DNA from: Rhodobacteraceae bacterium REDSEA-S34_B6 | GTDB lineage: Bacteria > Pseudomonadota > Alphaproteobacteria > Rhodobacterales > Rhodobacteraceae | Assembly: GCA_001627925.1 (NCBI GenBank) | Contig: LUQC01000108.1 | Location: 1 to 64,000 of the forward strand | Reading direction: 5' to 3' | Length of the DNA: 64,000 nt | Shown: piece by piece, positions 18,122 to 26,763 of the stretch | How the letters are laid out: every line of letters begins with the position of its first letter | Position numbering within the stretch: the first letter of the stretch is position 1 | Notes under the pieces: generated by a model | What the model was told of the DNA's origin: nothing | Seen by the model: only the letters and a program-made list of their open reading frames with translations | Database searches by the model: none | Position numbers and translations under genes: made by a program

Positions 18122-18989
18122 TCATATCAATACTGGTAATAATAATAAGACCTTCGGATCCTCGACCGGAAAGTTGCATTTAACATTTGCACTGGATCCA
18201 CATGGAAAGACTTGCATCAACAAGCAGTATTCTTCCTATCCTTTTCATATCTGTCGCCCCTTCTACCTTGATGACGAAGAGGCTAAAGGAATGGCTACTA
18301 TTTATACCCAGTCGTGCTCTGGGGGTTTATACTCTAAAGATCATTTGCAGACGGTTATTGAAGCCACTCCCGGTGCGCAGGCACAACTAACAACTCAAGC
18401 TTCGACGATAGTCCATCGTAGCAAGCAGACGCCGGCTAGTCAGGCTGGTTTTATTCGGGCCGGCGATCGTGCTTTGGTCGAGTATCTTCCGGATCCCGCA
18501 ATCCTTTTCCCAGGCTCCTATCTTAAGTCAGAAATTCGGGTGAAGATAAGTCCAACAGCATCTATAGCTCTTTGTGATAGCTTCATGGCCCATGACTATG
18601 ATGGAACTGGTGGTGTTTTTGAGCGTATGGAAAGCCTTATCTATCTTTCGGATTGGAACGGGAAACCATTGGTAATTGATCGAATAAACCTAACCGGTCA
18701 CGACTTTATTTCGGGTAAGGTAGGAATAATGGGGAGCTTCGCTTGCCACGGGAGCTTTATCACGATAGCTCCGTCAGTCAATATTTCCAGTCTTCGTGAG
18801 GCCTACCGTGCATCTTTCTCTAATAACGAAAGTATTATGGCAGGGGTATCAGAACTACCAAATGGAAATGGTCTTTCAGCCCGGATCCTTGCCAAAGATG
18901 CAGTAGAAATGAAGAAGGCTATGAATAGTTTAACTATTCTCTCACGCAAATTTGTAGTTGGCTCTGAACCCGGACGACGGCCGAAGTAA
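18114..18989 (+). CDS. ureD: Urease accessory protein UreD/UreH
   Basis: The 291-aa scaffold protein that carries nickel to urease with UreF and UreG. It shows the family's [47 protein letters not shown] and LCDSFMAH segments. It is last in the operon; ureD is first in the common ureDABCEFG order, so this cluster has a rearranged order. No clear terminator follows in 18990-19207, and nothing else is seen there. Confidence 0.9.
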   Translation: MSNHINTGNNNKTFGSSTGKLHLTFALDPHGKTCINKQYSSYPFHICRPFYLDDEEAKGMATIYTQSCSGGLYSKDHLQTVIEATPGAQAQLTTQASTIVHRSKQTPASQAGFIRAGDRALVEYLPDPAILFPGSYLKSEIRVKISPTASIALCDSFMAHDYDGTGGVFERMESLIYLSDWNGKPLVIDRINLTGHDFISGKVGIMGSFACHGSFITIAPSVNISSLREAYRASFSNNESIMAGVSELPNGNGLSARILAKDAVEMKKAMNSLTILSRKFVVGSEPGRRPK

Positions 18990-19207
18990 CTCCAATAGTT
19001 GAGAAATTATTAATGCACAAAGTTAATACAAAAATTAATAGAGCAAACCTTGTGCACTATAAATACCTCAGATATGTCAGTGTTACTGGGTTAGAAATAT
19101 TAGTTTAAAGATAAATGCAATATGTTACTAATGTTTATAAAGCTTTATCAAAAGTTTCTACTCAATTACTGACAAATGAAAGAGCTAGTTTTAAACCGTA
19201 AAAACTG

Positions 19208-20500
19208 TTAAGAAATTCTGTTTTCAACTTGTACTTTTGAGACCATAATGAAGCTAACCGCCGCTACAAAGCATACAAGGCCTGCGAAAGTAAAAGCAGG
19301 AATATAAGAACCTATCAAGTCACGGCTTATACCTGTAAATACTGTCATTAAACCTGCAGCAACATGATGCGCGGCGAATACCCATGCAAATATGGCTGGG
19401 CCCATTTCAGTCCCAAATTTGGCAATCGACAGTTTAACGGTTGGAGGTACAGTTGCAATGAAGTCAAGCCCATAGACTACAGCAAAAATTGTTAATCCCA
19501 CAAAGGTTGGATCAGTCGAAACCAACCAAATAAGTGCCACTCCACGGAATCCATAGTAAATCAATAGGAGTAATCGATTGTCATACCGATCGGACAACCA
19601 TCCTGAGCAAATTGTACCGATCAAGTCGCAAATACCTATCACTGCAAGTAACCATGCAGCTGCTGCGAAAGGTACTCCCAAGTCTCCACAAAACGGTACT
19701 AGATGTGCCTGAGTTAAACCGAAACTAGATATGCCGCAAATTGCAAAGCTTAAAGCAAGTATCCAGAAAATGTATGATCTGCTGCCAATTTCTAAGGCCC
19801 TAAAACTTAGAAGAACAAAATTTTCAGTATAAGCCGGTGGGGTCGGTTTTATTTCGTCTTCGCCGTAGGCAGGTAAATTGATTTCTTGAGGCCGATCAAA
19901 ACCAAAGAAAAGGAAAGCACTTAATGACAGTAATGATCCGGCGGTTGGTAGTGCAAGTGCTACTCGCCAATTCCACACATCGCTTATCCATGCTGCAAGC
20001 GGCATAAATATAAGTGTCCCGGTTGCCACTGCACCGCTAAGTATGCCGATTACAAGACCTTGGCGTTCAGCAAACCAGCGAGATGCAATTACAGAACCTA
20101 ACTGCATTGCAATCAAGCCGGGGGCAACTCCTAAGAATACTCCCATTCCCAGCCAAAGATGCCACTTTTCTGTAGTAAAAATGGAGATAAATAGACCTAG
20201 TATAAGTAAAAAACCTGAGAATTTGACCATTTTAAGAGGGCCATAACGTAACATAAGGCCGCCTGCCAGAGGAGCGCAAAGTCCAAATAAGGCTAGTCTT
20301 AACCCCTGTGGAGCGGATAATTCGCCAATCGTCCAGCCCAGGTCTTCTGCCATTGGAACAATTAATACACTGGGCACTCCCATCGCCGCAGCAGAAAACA
20401 TACTGTGTGTGAAAGCAAGGATCACCATCAACCAACCATAGTGTATTTCTTTTCTATTAAAGAACGCGGTTAGTTGATGTCTTGGTGTATTAATTAGCAT
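19208..20500 (-). CDS. MFS transporter (monocarboxylate/oxalate-type)
   Basis: The 430-aa inner-membrane protein has twelve predicted spans. It has the MCT/OFA-like N-terminal pattern (HYGWLMVILAFTHSMFSAAAMGVPSVLIVPM, GLRLALFGLCAPLAGGLMLRYG) and the cytoplasmic loop motif SRWFAERQGLVIG between spans 4 and 5. It probably moves a small carboxylate; the exact substrate is not readable. It is followed by three minus-strand genes for small redox-like proteins, possibly one unit. Confidence 0.8.
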   Translation of the reverse strand: MLINTPRHQLTAFFNRKEIHYGWLMVILAFTHSMFSAAAMGVPSVLIVPMAEDLGWTIGELSAPQGLRLALFGLCAPLAGGLMLRYGPLKMVKFSGFLLILGLFISIFTTEKWHLWLGMGVFLGVAPGLIAMQLGSVIASRWFAERQGLVIGILSGAVATGTLIFMPLAAWISDVWNWRVALALPTAGSLLSLSAFLFFGFDRPQEINLPAYGEDEIKPTPPAYTENFVLLSFRALEIGSRSYIFWILALSFAICGISSFGLTQAHLVPFCGDLGVPFAAAAWLLAVIGICDLIGTICSGWLSDRYDNRLLLLIYYGFRGVALIWLVSTDPTFVGLTIFAVVYGLDFIATVPPTVKLSIAKFGTEMGPAIFAWVFAAHHVAAGLMTVFTGISRDLIGSYIPAFTFAGLVCFVAAVSFIMVSKVQVENRIS

Positions 20501-20541
20501 GAGTATTATTGGACAGTGTTAACACCTAGCTTGAAGTTATT

Positions 20542-20940
20542 CTATCGAGGTGCCACGATTTCTCTATTATATCCAGAGTGATGTGAGCGAAATCGAGCAC
20601 CCCAAGCACTCAATGCCTCTACTGCGTTAGGTTTCGCATTACCTAAACATAAGACGTCAGTTATATCGATTAGCTCGAGAACTTCAGAGGCTAATGGGCT
20701 TGCAGCATGATTTCCTAAACGCACCATCATTGCATCACTGTCCTTAAAGGCCTCTATAAGTGTGGCTTCACTTCCGTCCTCTGAGATGTGCCATTCATAA
20801 CTAATGCTATTTTCTTCTTTTAGTTCGTAGACATACCTCGCAGCACGATCTCTAGCCCAAGTTTTAAATCCCTCTATATTTTTTACTTTGCAATCAATTA
20901 TAAAAACCATCCGATTGGATGCAGCATTTAATTCAGTCAT
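20542..20940 (-). CDS. Small ABM-like (quinol monooxygenase-type) protein
   Basis: The 132-aa protein starts at ATG 20940 (MTELNAASNRMVF); a longer in-frame start at 20985 is possible. The body shows IIDCKVKNIEGFKTWARDRA, ISYEWHISEDGSEATLIEAFKDSDAMMVRL and LIDITDVLCLGN, the arrangement of antibiotic-biosynthesis-monooxygenase-like dimeric barrels. The function is unknown; members range from quinol oxygenation to haem or ligand binding. Confidence 0.6.
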   Translation of the reverse strand: MTELNAASNRMVFIIDCKVKNIEGFKTWARDRAARYVYELKEENSISYEWHISEDGSEATLIEAFKDSDAMMVRLGNHAASPLASEVLELIDITDVLCLGNAKPNAVEALSAWGARFRSHHSGYNREIVAPR

Positions 20941-21073
20941 TACCCTCTCCCAATTTTCCAAAGAGTATCTCATCACTAAAAGCATGCAAGATAAGACGTT
21001 ACGTATGTAGCAAATGATAATATCTAAATAAACTAATTTGAAGCTTTTTGGCGGTTAAAAATACCTGATGTTT

Positions 21074-21775
21074 TTACATACTACGCGTAACTCCTCCATC
21101 ACTACGAATGCTTTGACCGGTTATGTAATTACTATCCTCAGTGAGTAGAAATGCTGCCGCTCGAGCTTGCTCTTCGGCACTGGCGAGGCGTTTAAACACA
21201 GACATGTCTGCAAATTTTTGAGGTAAATCTAAGCTGTCAGTGAATCCGGGTAATAAGCAGTTCATGCGTATATTATCTGCTCCATAGCGATCCGAATAAA
21301 GCTTAGTGAATGATGATACACCCACGCGATAAACACTTGAGGTCGGAAAAGTCAGGCTAGGTTCAAAAGCTGAAAATGTTGTAATGTTTACTATAGAACC
21401 ACCGCCCTGAGATTGCATTACTGATGTCACTAATTTTGACATGCGTATCACTGGTAATAAAACCATTTCATTTGCTGTTATCCAGTCTTCATCTGAGATT
21501 TCTAGCAAGTCTCCTTTAGGAGGCCCACCAACATGAATTAACAAGCTATCAATACGTCCATATTTCTCCATGGTGATGTTGAATAGTTTCTGTAAATCTA
21601 TGGACTTCTCTGCTTTACCGCGAACAGCTATACCTCCGAGTTCATTAGCAAGTATTTTGCAATTTTTTGATGGTGACATCAAAGCTAGGTTGTAATTTCG
21701 TTTATTCATCTCTTTAGCAACAGCGGCACCCATTCCGCTACCGCCGCCAATAATTACACACACCTTATTTGTCAT
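21074..21775 (-). CDS. SDR-family oxidoreductase with atypical active site
   Basis: The 233-aa Rossmann protein has the nucleotide motif IIGGGSGMGAAVA (residues 8-20). The catalytic region reads SSVYRVGVSSFTKLYSDRYG, so the YxxxK lysine spacing is not met although a Lys lies nine residues after the Tyr. The end LTEDSNYITGQSIRSDGG is normal for SDRs. It may be an enzyme with a shifted lysine or a non-classical SDR; the NAD(P) preference is not clear. Confidence 0.82.
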   Translation of the reverse strand: MTNKVCVIIGGGSGMGAAVAKEMNKRNYNLALMSPSKNCKILANELGGIAVRGKAEKSIDLQKLFNITMEKYGRIDSLLIHVGGPPKGDLLEISDEDWITANEMVLLPVIRMSKLVTSVMQSQGGGSIVNITTFSAFEPSLTFPTSSVYRVGVSSFTKLYSDRYGADNIRMNCLLPGFTDSLDLPQKFADMSVFKRLASAEEQARAAAFLLTEDSNYITGQSIRSDGGVTRSM

Positions 21776-21874
21776 AATTGCTCCATAGTAATAAATGTAT
21801 TTCGCTTTTACTAACTCTTTAGCAAATCGAGCGAGTCCAATAAACGCCTTATTGGGATATGGTCTAATATGATC

Positions 21875-22483
21875 TCAGGAGTGCCCCCAGTCGTTTGGAT
21901 CATCATTATTGTTCGGTGATAAACCCAGGATATCACCCTTAGTAGAACAACCAAGTCCAAGAACGGTTCTATTGGCGTAGCTGAAATACGCACACACTTG
22001 ATTGATTTCTAGGATCTCACCATCTGTATATCCATCAGCACGTAGTTTCTCTATACTTTCTTCACGTATACTTCCTGGATTATGAGTGAGCTTGCGGGCA
22101 TATTCCATTGCGGTTTTCTGGCAATTTTCTAGAGGAGCCTCTTCAATTTTATTGGTATAGATGGCAGACCGTATTTGGGTTGCCTTTTCGTCATCATTTA
22201 ATAAACGTTTTAGTCCGGCAAAATGATGTTCGATGCAGTATTCGCATTTATTCAACGTGGAGACCCAGACACCAAGGGTTTCGAGGAACCATTTATCGAT
22301 TGTATTGTCACGGTGATGTAAAACGTATTTGTATATTGCCATATGACCTTCCATTGTGTGAGGTCTTAAAGAGTGCATCATCATTATGTTATCTACGTTG
22401 TTGTTAGGTCCTTTTACTCGATCATAAAGAGCCTTCAATTTTGCATCAGCTTTTTCATAGGCAATTGTGTCAATCCAAGACAT
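21875..22483 (-). CDS. Carboxymuconolactone decarboxylase / AhpD-like protein
   Basis: This all-helical protein of about 202 aa begins at ATG 22483 with GGAG just upstream. It carries the AhpD-like redox motif LNKCEYCIEHH (CxxC plus His) near the middle, and the HNPGSIREESIEKLRADGYTDGEILEI repeat typical of the CMD/peroxidase-related family. It is a likely thiol peroxidase or its partner. The next upstream gene is a GFA-family thiol/zinc protein. Confidence 0.85.
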   Translation of the reverse strand: MSWIDTIAYEKADAKLKALYDRVKGPNNNVDNIMMMHSLRPHTMEGHMAIYKYVLHHRDNTIDKWFLETLGVWVSTLNKCEYCIEHHFAGLKRLLNDDEKATQIRSAIYTNKIEEAPLENCQKTAMEYARKLTHNPGSIREESIEKLRADGYTDGEILEINQVCAYFSYANRTVLGLGCSTKGDILGLSPNNNDDPNDWGHS

Positions 22484-22524
22484 ATGCACTCCTTTTGTGA
22501 AAGTTAATAATTATGAATAAGAAT

Positions 22525-22977
22525 TCATCTACTTTCCAAATTTTCTAATAATGCATTCAAACGTTCTGCAATGCCACTATCTTCAAAACTCTCTGATACG
22601 CAGTCGTCAGTTTTTAGAAAAGGCAACTTTTCAGATGTCCATATCTCTACTTTAGGTGATAAATTTTTGGCTGTATCAAAAATTCCTAGAGGAATACCAA
22701 CCATTCCTTCCATCACTTCAGGGGCTGGGTGGGTTTTGCAACGAACATGACATTGAGTGCAGAAATGCACTGTATTAATAAAGCCGCTTCCACCTTCAAA
22801 TTCGTAAGTTGTTGTTGCACCTTTTTCTTCAATTTCTTCCACTGAGTAAAGACATCCGATTTGGTAGCTGCCGGATAATTTTCGGCATTTTGTACAATTA
22901 CACTGAATGACAAGCATTGGGTCTAGTTCAGTTGCAAAGCTATATTGCCCGCAGAGGCAGCCACCAGTATGTTTCAT
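22525..22977 (-). CDS. GFA-family protein (first of six)
   Basis: The 150-aa protein starts at MKHTGGCLCG (ATG 22977); an upstream in-frame ATG at 23043 adds 22 residues unlike the family. Zinc ligands of the GFA fold are present: CLC at the N-terminus, CNCTKC and FCTQC. The family is named for glutathione-dependent formaldehyde activation, although most members have no proven reaction. A long C-terminal tail (WTSEKLPFLKTDD, ERLNALLENLE) is shared with the member at 35033. Confidence 0.85.
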   Translation of the reverse strand: MKHTGGCLCGQYSFATELDPMLVIQCNCTKCRKLSGSYQIGCLYSVEEIEEKGATTTYEFEGGSGFINTVHFCTQCHVRCKTHPAPEVMEGMVGIPLGIFDTAKNLSPKVEIWTSEKLPFLKTDDCVSESFEDSGIAERLNALLENLESR

Positions 22978-23139
22978 AATCAACCCTTTTAATTTATCCG
23001 AACAGCAACAATTTGATATTATCGAAATTGCAGAATTTTTCAAAAAACATTTAGTTAAATATATTTCTATCTTTTAATTAAATTATAAATTATTTGATAA
23101 AGGCAATATAATAGTTAAAATTGGTAAAAGGCGGTTGGT

Positions 23140-23328
23140 ATGGACAATCATCAGCATCCCTCCAATAAAAATATTCAGAGATGCCCACGTTGTTCAGCTC
23201 CTCTGAACACAATTGTAGTTCATGGACATGAAGCTTGTGCACTTTGTAAATCAAATATATTTGAGTGTTGTACTGGCGATGTTGTCGGAACGGATGCAAA
23301 TCTTGATACAGGTTACAAGCGTGCTTAA
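23140..23328 (+). CDS. Small zinc-ribbon protein
   Basis: The 62-aa soluble protein has CPRCSAPLNTIVVHGHEACALC (two CxxC knuckles) followed by a further CC pair in IFECCTGD. It is probably a free-standing zinc ribbon; function unknown. It starts 59 nt before the 3' edge of an otherwise non-coding stretch and precedes a second GFA gene on the same strand. Confidence 0.6.
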   Translation: MDNHQHPSNKNIQRCPRCSAPLNTIVVHGHEACALCKSNIFECCTGDVVGTDANLDTGYKRA

Positions 23329-23387
23329 TGCTTTATTTTCTTTCGGCCTTATACAACTTGGAACAGCACTAGTATGGAAGCTGCAAT

Positions 23388-23810
23388 ATGGGAAAGCTAA
23401 TAAAAGGCGGGTGCCTTTGTAAAAAAATACGATATGAAGCAGCCGTAGAGCCTAAATGGATCTCAATTTGTCATTGCCGTATGTGCCAAAAAGCGTATGG
23501 TAACACCTCTGCAATTTTCGTAGCTTTTGAGCCAGGGCAATTGGAATTTACAAGCGGGTTTCCAAAATACTTCAAATCCTCAGACATCGCAAAAAGAGGT
23601 TTTTGTTCTGAATGTGGAAGCCCTATTGTTTTTAGTTACCAATCATTAGATGCAGTTTTTCTCGGAACTCTTGATGATCCGGAAAATTGGCAACCAAATG
23701 GTGTCCATTTAGGCATTGAAAGTCAGATTCCGTGGGACATTATACACGATGACTTGCCGCAGTATCGAACAGAAGATGATCCTGAGTTTATTGATGCTAG
23801 TTCAGTATAA
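23388..23810 (+). CDS. GFA-family protein (second)
   Basis: The 140-aa protein has GGCLCKKIRY, CHCRMCQKAYG and FCSECGSPI, giving all zinc-binding cysteines of the GFA fold. The C-terminus LPQYRTEDDPEF resembles the member at 40261. It may act on glutathione or formaldehyde adducts, but no substrate can be inferred. Opposite in strand to the GFA gene 400 bp away, so the two are separately transcribed. Confidence 0.87.
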   Translation: MGKLIKGGCLCKKIRYEAAVEPKWISICHCRMCQKAYGNTSAIFVAFEPGQLEFTSGFPKYFKSSDIAKRGFCSECGSPIVFSYQSLDAVFLGTLDDPENWQPNGVHLGIESQIPWDIIHDDLPQYRTEDDPEFIDASSV

Positions 23811-23836
23811 CAATTTGCGCTATGCTAGTTAGATTT

Positions 23837-24100
23837 CTAACCTGGCATTTCTTCCATGCCGTAAACTGTGTATTCGCATCCGTTATCTTTATCCCACTGT
23901 AACTCCTCCGGGCTGCTCATGAATGCTCCCATTGCTTCCATATCAGTCACGTTCATACATGCCATAAATTCTTTTTCGTTTACTTCAGCAAACCTCCAAT
24001 CGGTAACAAATTCTTCGGCGCCCCTTTTCATATCTTCTTTAATTTTTTCGTGAAGAACACGTGCTCCAGTGGCTACGGTTCCGCGAACAAATACATTCAT
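23837..24100 (-). CDS. Hypothetical small ABM/DUF3764-like protein
   Basis: The 87-aa soluble protein begins MNVFVRGTVATGARVLHEKIKEDM. The strand-helix-strand pattern with a C-terminal HMEAMGAF-like helix (TDMEAMGAFMSSPEEL) resembles the small ferredoxin-like barrels elsewhere in this window (28535, 32183). A ribosome site GGAG lies upstream (TTAAGGAG). Function unknown. Confidence 0.5.
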   Translation of the reverse strand: MNVFVRGTVATGARVLHEKIKEDMKRGAEEFVTDWRFAEVNEKEFMACMNVTDMEAMGAFMSSPEELQWDKDNGCEYTVYGMEEMPG

Positions 24101-24173
24101 GATTTTTTCTCCTTAAATTAATTCTTTAAGCTTTAATAATCGAGTTTTTAGTTCAAATTTTTTGAGAGAGTAA

Positions 24174-24530
24174 TCAGTTGTCTGCAATTCCCCCAAGTTT
24201 ACGTTCAGAGCAGTCTGCGATAAGCTTCATTTTCTTTTTTGCAGAGACTGCATTCCCTTCGAAAATTACATGTTTTACTGATGGTGATAGTTGTAATTGC
24301 AAAGACGAATTTACCTTTGTGTTCAATTTAGCTACCCCATTTTTAAAGGATGCACTTTTCCCTGTTTTAAGGTCACGAACAATGAAGTAGCGAGATTCTA
24401 GCTCGCATTTATTGATTAAAGTAACTTCGGCCTTTATTTCCTTGCCAGAACTGAATAACCAAGAAAAAAGACCGTCTGACTTTGCCTGAGAGGCTAAGGT
24501 CAAAAACACTATAGTTGCTACAGTTCGCAA
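24174..24530 (-). CDS. Secreted hypothetical protein
   Basis: A 118-aa protein with a signal peptide (TVATIVFLTLASQAKSDG, cleavage near residue 19) and an acidic/basic mature part with two cysteines (NKCELES, ADCSERK) that could form a disulfide. It starts at TTG 24530, one base after the stop of the upstream gene at 24532, so translation is probably coupled. Periplasmic, function unknown. Confidence 0.5.
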   Translation of the reverse strand: MRTVATIVFLTLASQAKSDGLFSWLFSSGKEIKAEVTLINKCELESRYFIVRDLKTGKSASFKNGVAKLNTKVNSSLQLQLSPSVKHVIFEGNAVSAKKKMKLIADCSERKLGGIADN

Positions 24531-24531
24531 T

Positions 24532-24825
24532 TTAAACTTCAGACATTATGGATAAAACTGGTCCCATTGTTTCTTCGACCATTTTATGCCCTGTTTCATT
24601 AATTGACTGCTCACGCTGCTTTTGACGCATTTCTAATTCCGATTTAGCGTCTGCCTCAGATGAAAATATAATTACTGATTGATGCGTATTTTCATCGATC
24701 TGAAACCAGATTATATCTTCAGCCTTTGTTTGAGATTTAAACTCACGATGCCAACCTTGCATGGTATCTGCGCTGGGCACACCGTCAGGCCACTCCCATT
24801 TAGTATGAATTGCATATTTTCCCAT
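24532..24825 (-). CDS. Hypothetical 97-aa barrel-like protein
   Basis: Starts MGKYAIHTKWEWPDGVPSADTMQGW, continues with DIIWFQIDENTHQSVIIFSSEADAKSELEMRQKQR and ends in a helix. The pattern fits a small dimeric alpha/beta barrel in which the helix DAKSEL follows the third strand. GGAGG ribosome site upstream. No known family is certain. Confidence 0.5.
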   Translation of the reverse strand: MGKYAIHTKWEWPDGVPSADTMQGWHREFKSQTKAEDIIWFQIDENTHQSVIIFSSEADAKSELEMRQKQREQSINETGHKMVEETMGPVLSIMSEV

Positions 24826-25140
24826 TTCAAACCTCCCTAACAGTCTATTTAGAGGAAAACAAAAATGGACGTTTATGACAACAATTAAAAACTTTCAGAC
24901 CACTTTAAAGCCAAAATTTTATGTTTTTGCTAAAAAAATGGAACGAATGGAATGTCGCATCCTGATAATGGCAATATCAATGTTAGTGTAAGTAATCGCA
25001 TTAGGGCCTCTATTTTAATTGCCAAAATATAATAACTTAAAAATTTAAAAATTTGGAATAATTTTTTAACCGTAAAAATTCAATCCAAATATTCCTATCT
25101 GAAAATTACATAGCCTCTGTTATCATTAAAGGATTTTCAA

Positions 25141-25234
25141 AGGGTGGATCAGTTAATGGGGTTAAACTGATCCATAGTGGGGTGATAAGCAAGGGTGGAT
25201 CAGTCAAACTGGGAGGTTAAAAGCTGATCCATAG
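25141..25234. ncRNA. Tandem hairpin repeats, possible anti-Shine-Dalgarno small RNA
   Basis: Two related units (25141-25177 and 25192-25234) each open with AGGGTGGATCAG, contain GGTTAAA and close with CTGATCCATAG, so each folds by a 7-bp stem GGATCAG / CTGATCC. Read on the minus strand the loops carry AACCTCCCAG and AACCCCATT, C-rich like the CCUCC loops of alphaproteobacterial CcsR-type small RNAs. No gene lies within 300 bp. Strand and transcription are unknown. Confidence 0.4.
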
Positions 25235-25404
25235 AACCCTTGCGTTAGTGGAAATTAGGCTTTTATCTAAGTACTTCAACGCATAAATTGTCGCAGTTTC
25301 TGTGCACATTCTTTTTTCCTTTAGTTTTTGGTGTAAACAAAGTGAGTAATGTGTCGTTGCTATTAATGTAACACATATTCATTTTAAGCTCCCTAATTTA
25401 ATTA

Positions 25405-25430
25405 CCCCTCTCTCTTGAGGGGTTTTTTTT
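25405..25430 (+). terminator. Strong orphan rho-independent terminator
   Basis: Stem CCCCTC / GAGGGG, 6-nt loop and eight T. The nearest plus-strand gene end is at 23810, so it most likely ends an untranslated RNA starting somewhere in 25,240-25,380. The rest of 24826-25646 shows no coding frame and is very AT-rich up to 25,140. Confidence 0.7.
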
Positions 25431-25646
25431 GCTGGAATCATGGGTCTCTTTTTGTGTAAATATAACTGGTTTGGAATGCGTAATTTAACATGAAGATAAT
25501 TTGGCGGTAAAATTATGTTTGAGCACTTTCAATAGCCGAACTGTTATGGCATGGGGTGATTATTCAGTGTAATAAATTATTTTAGTACCACGAAATAATT
25601 TAATTATTAGGTATAAAGCCATTAGTATCATAGAGAGGAATTAATA

Positions 25647-26030
25647 ATGAAAAGTTTTCCAGAGTTGATTAAGGAAGCAAATGATCAAATAAATACTGTT
25701 TCAGTGGAAGAGCTTCAGTCTGTAATTGATGATCCCAATCTTATACTTGTAGATGTTCAATCAAAAGATGCGGTGGAGGAAAACGGTATGATAAAGAATG
25801 CAATACATGCCAACCGTGGTTTCCTAGAATTTTATTTCGATCAAAGAGCAGATAATCCATTTAAGAAAATAGATGTGAAATCCGATAGTAAAATAGTGAT
25901 TTATTGTGGAGCGGGCGGGCAAGGTGCTCTCGCGACAAAAACGCTAATAGATATGGGCTTTAATAACGTCAGTAATTTAGAAGGCGGGTCTGCGGCGTGG
26001 CTTGAGGCAGGAAATATCCTCTACTCATAA
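25647..26030 (+). CDS. Rhodanese-like domain protein
   Basis: The 127-aa single-domain protein has the persulfide-forming loop IYCGAGGQGALA (Cys near residue 91) and LEGGSAAWLEAGN at the end, both standard for rhodaneses. A GAGGA ribosome site is upstream. It would carry sulfane sulfur to an acceptor in the cytosol. There is no sulfur-metabolism gene beside it. Confidence 0.88.
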   Translation: MKSFPELIKEANDQINTVSVEELQSVIDDPNLILVDVQSKDAVEENGMIKNAIHANRGFLEFYFDQRADNPFKKIDVKSDSKIVIYCGAGGQGALATKTLIDMGFNNVSNLEGGSAAWLEAGNILYS

Positions 26031-26069
26031 TTGGATTATGATTTAATTCATCTTCCAATAATTTCGGTT

Positions 26070-26534
26070 CTAGCAATCTCGATAACTAGTGTTGGCATCA
26101 GGAAGAACAGTTTTGCATAATTTAGCATTATTTAGCTGCTCCTCAGATATCGCAGCATGAAGAAGATACGCTCCAACTAGATTCACATTAATGAAAATTG
26201 CTTGGTTAAAGTTTGCCAACTCTAGTTCTGCACCCTCGAAATCAGTTTCCACTAGTTTGGTGGCTGAGAGGTTTGCGCCATTCATATAGGTGTTGCTTAA
26301 ATCACTATTTGAGAGATTTGCATTGCTTAGATCAACATTAACCAGATAACTATCGCTGAGATTCGCACCGCTTAAGTCGACTCTCTGAAGATCATGCAAA
26401 CCCAGGTTCAATCTTGATAAATTACATTCAATACAGGACCGGTTTTCCATTAAAGATTTTAGCGTGTTGCTTTCGTTAGCATAGCTATGGCCAGCTGAAA
26501 GGCAAAAGATTATTACGGGCAAGAGTTTGATCAT
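26070..26534 (-). CDS. Secreted pentapeptide-repeat protein
   Basis: The 154-aa protein has a signal peptide (LLPVIIFCLSAGHSYA) followed by about twelve A(D/N)LxN-type pentapeptides (LSGANLSDSYLVNVDLSNANL) that form a right-handed beta-helix. Cysteines CIEC near the start and single Cys at the end may be disulfide-linked. Periplasmic or secreted; such proteins have no single function. Confidence 0.8.
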   Translation of the reverse strand: MIKLLPVIIFCLSAGHSYANESNTLKSLMENRSCIECNLSRLNLGLHDLQRVDLSGANLSDSYLVNVDLSNANLSNSDLSNTYMNGANLSATKLVETDFEGAELELANFNQAIFINVNLVGAYLLHAAISEEQLNNAKLCKTVLPDANTSYRDC

Positions 26535-26666
26535 GAAAATACAATAGCAAAGTAGTTGGCTGCAATAAATGTGTTAGTAAAGTTTTTAAGAGATATCAGT
26601 CAAATTATCATCTGTTTAACAAGATAAATTATCATACTGACTTTCTAATTAATGAGAGGAAAAATA

Positions 26667-26763
26667 ATGTGGACCCTATTTATCGTTTTTTAAGTTCGGG
26701 CTGGAACGAGTCTGTACAATACAAAGAACGAAATAGCTTTAAAATCCATCTAATTAATAGAGT
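26667..26763 (+). pseudogene. Frameshifted remnant of the MWTLF small secreted protein
   Basis: After a good AGAGGA ribosome site the frame reads MWTLFIVF and stops at TAA, with six T in the run. One more T, as in the gene at 33017 (MWTLFLVFLSAAG), would let it continue LSSGWNESVQYKERNS to a stop at 26763. It looks like a decayed paralogue broken at a homopolymer; only the first ten codons are alike. Confidence 0.45.
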
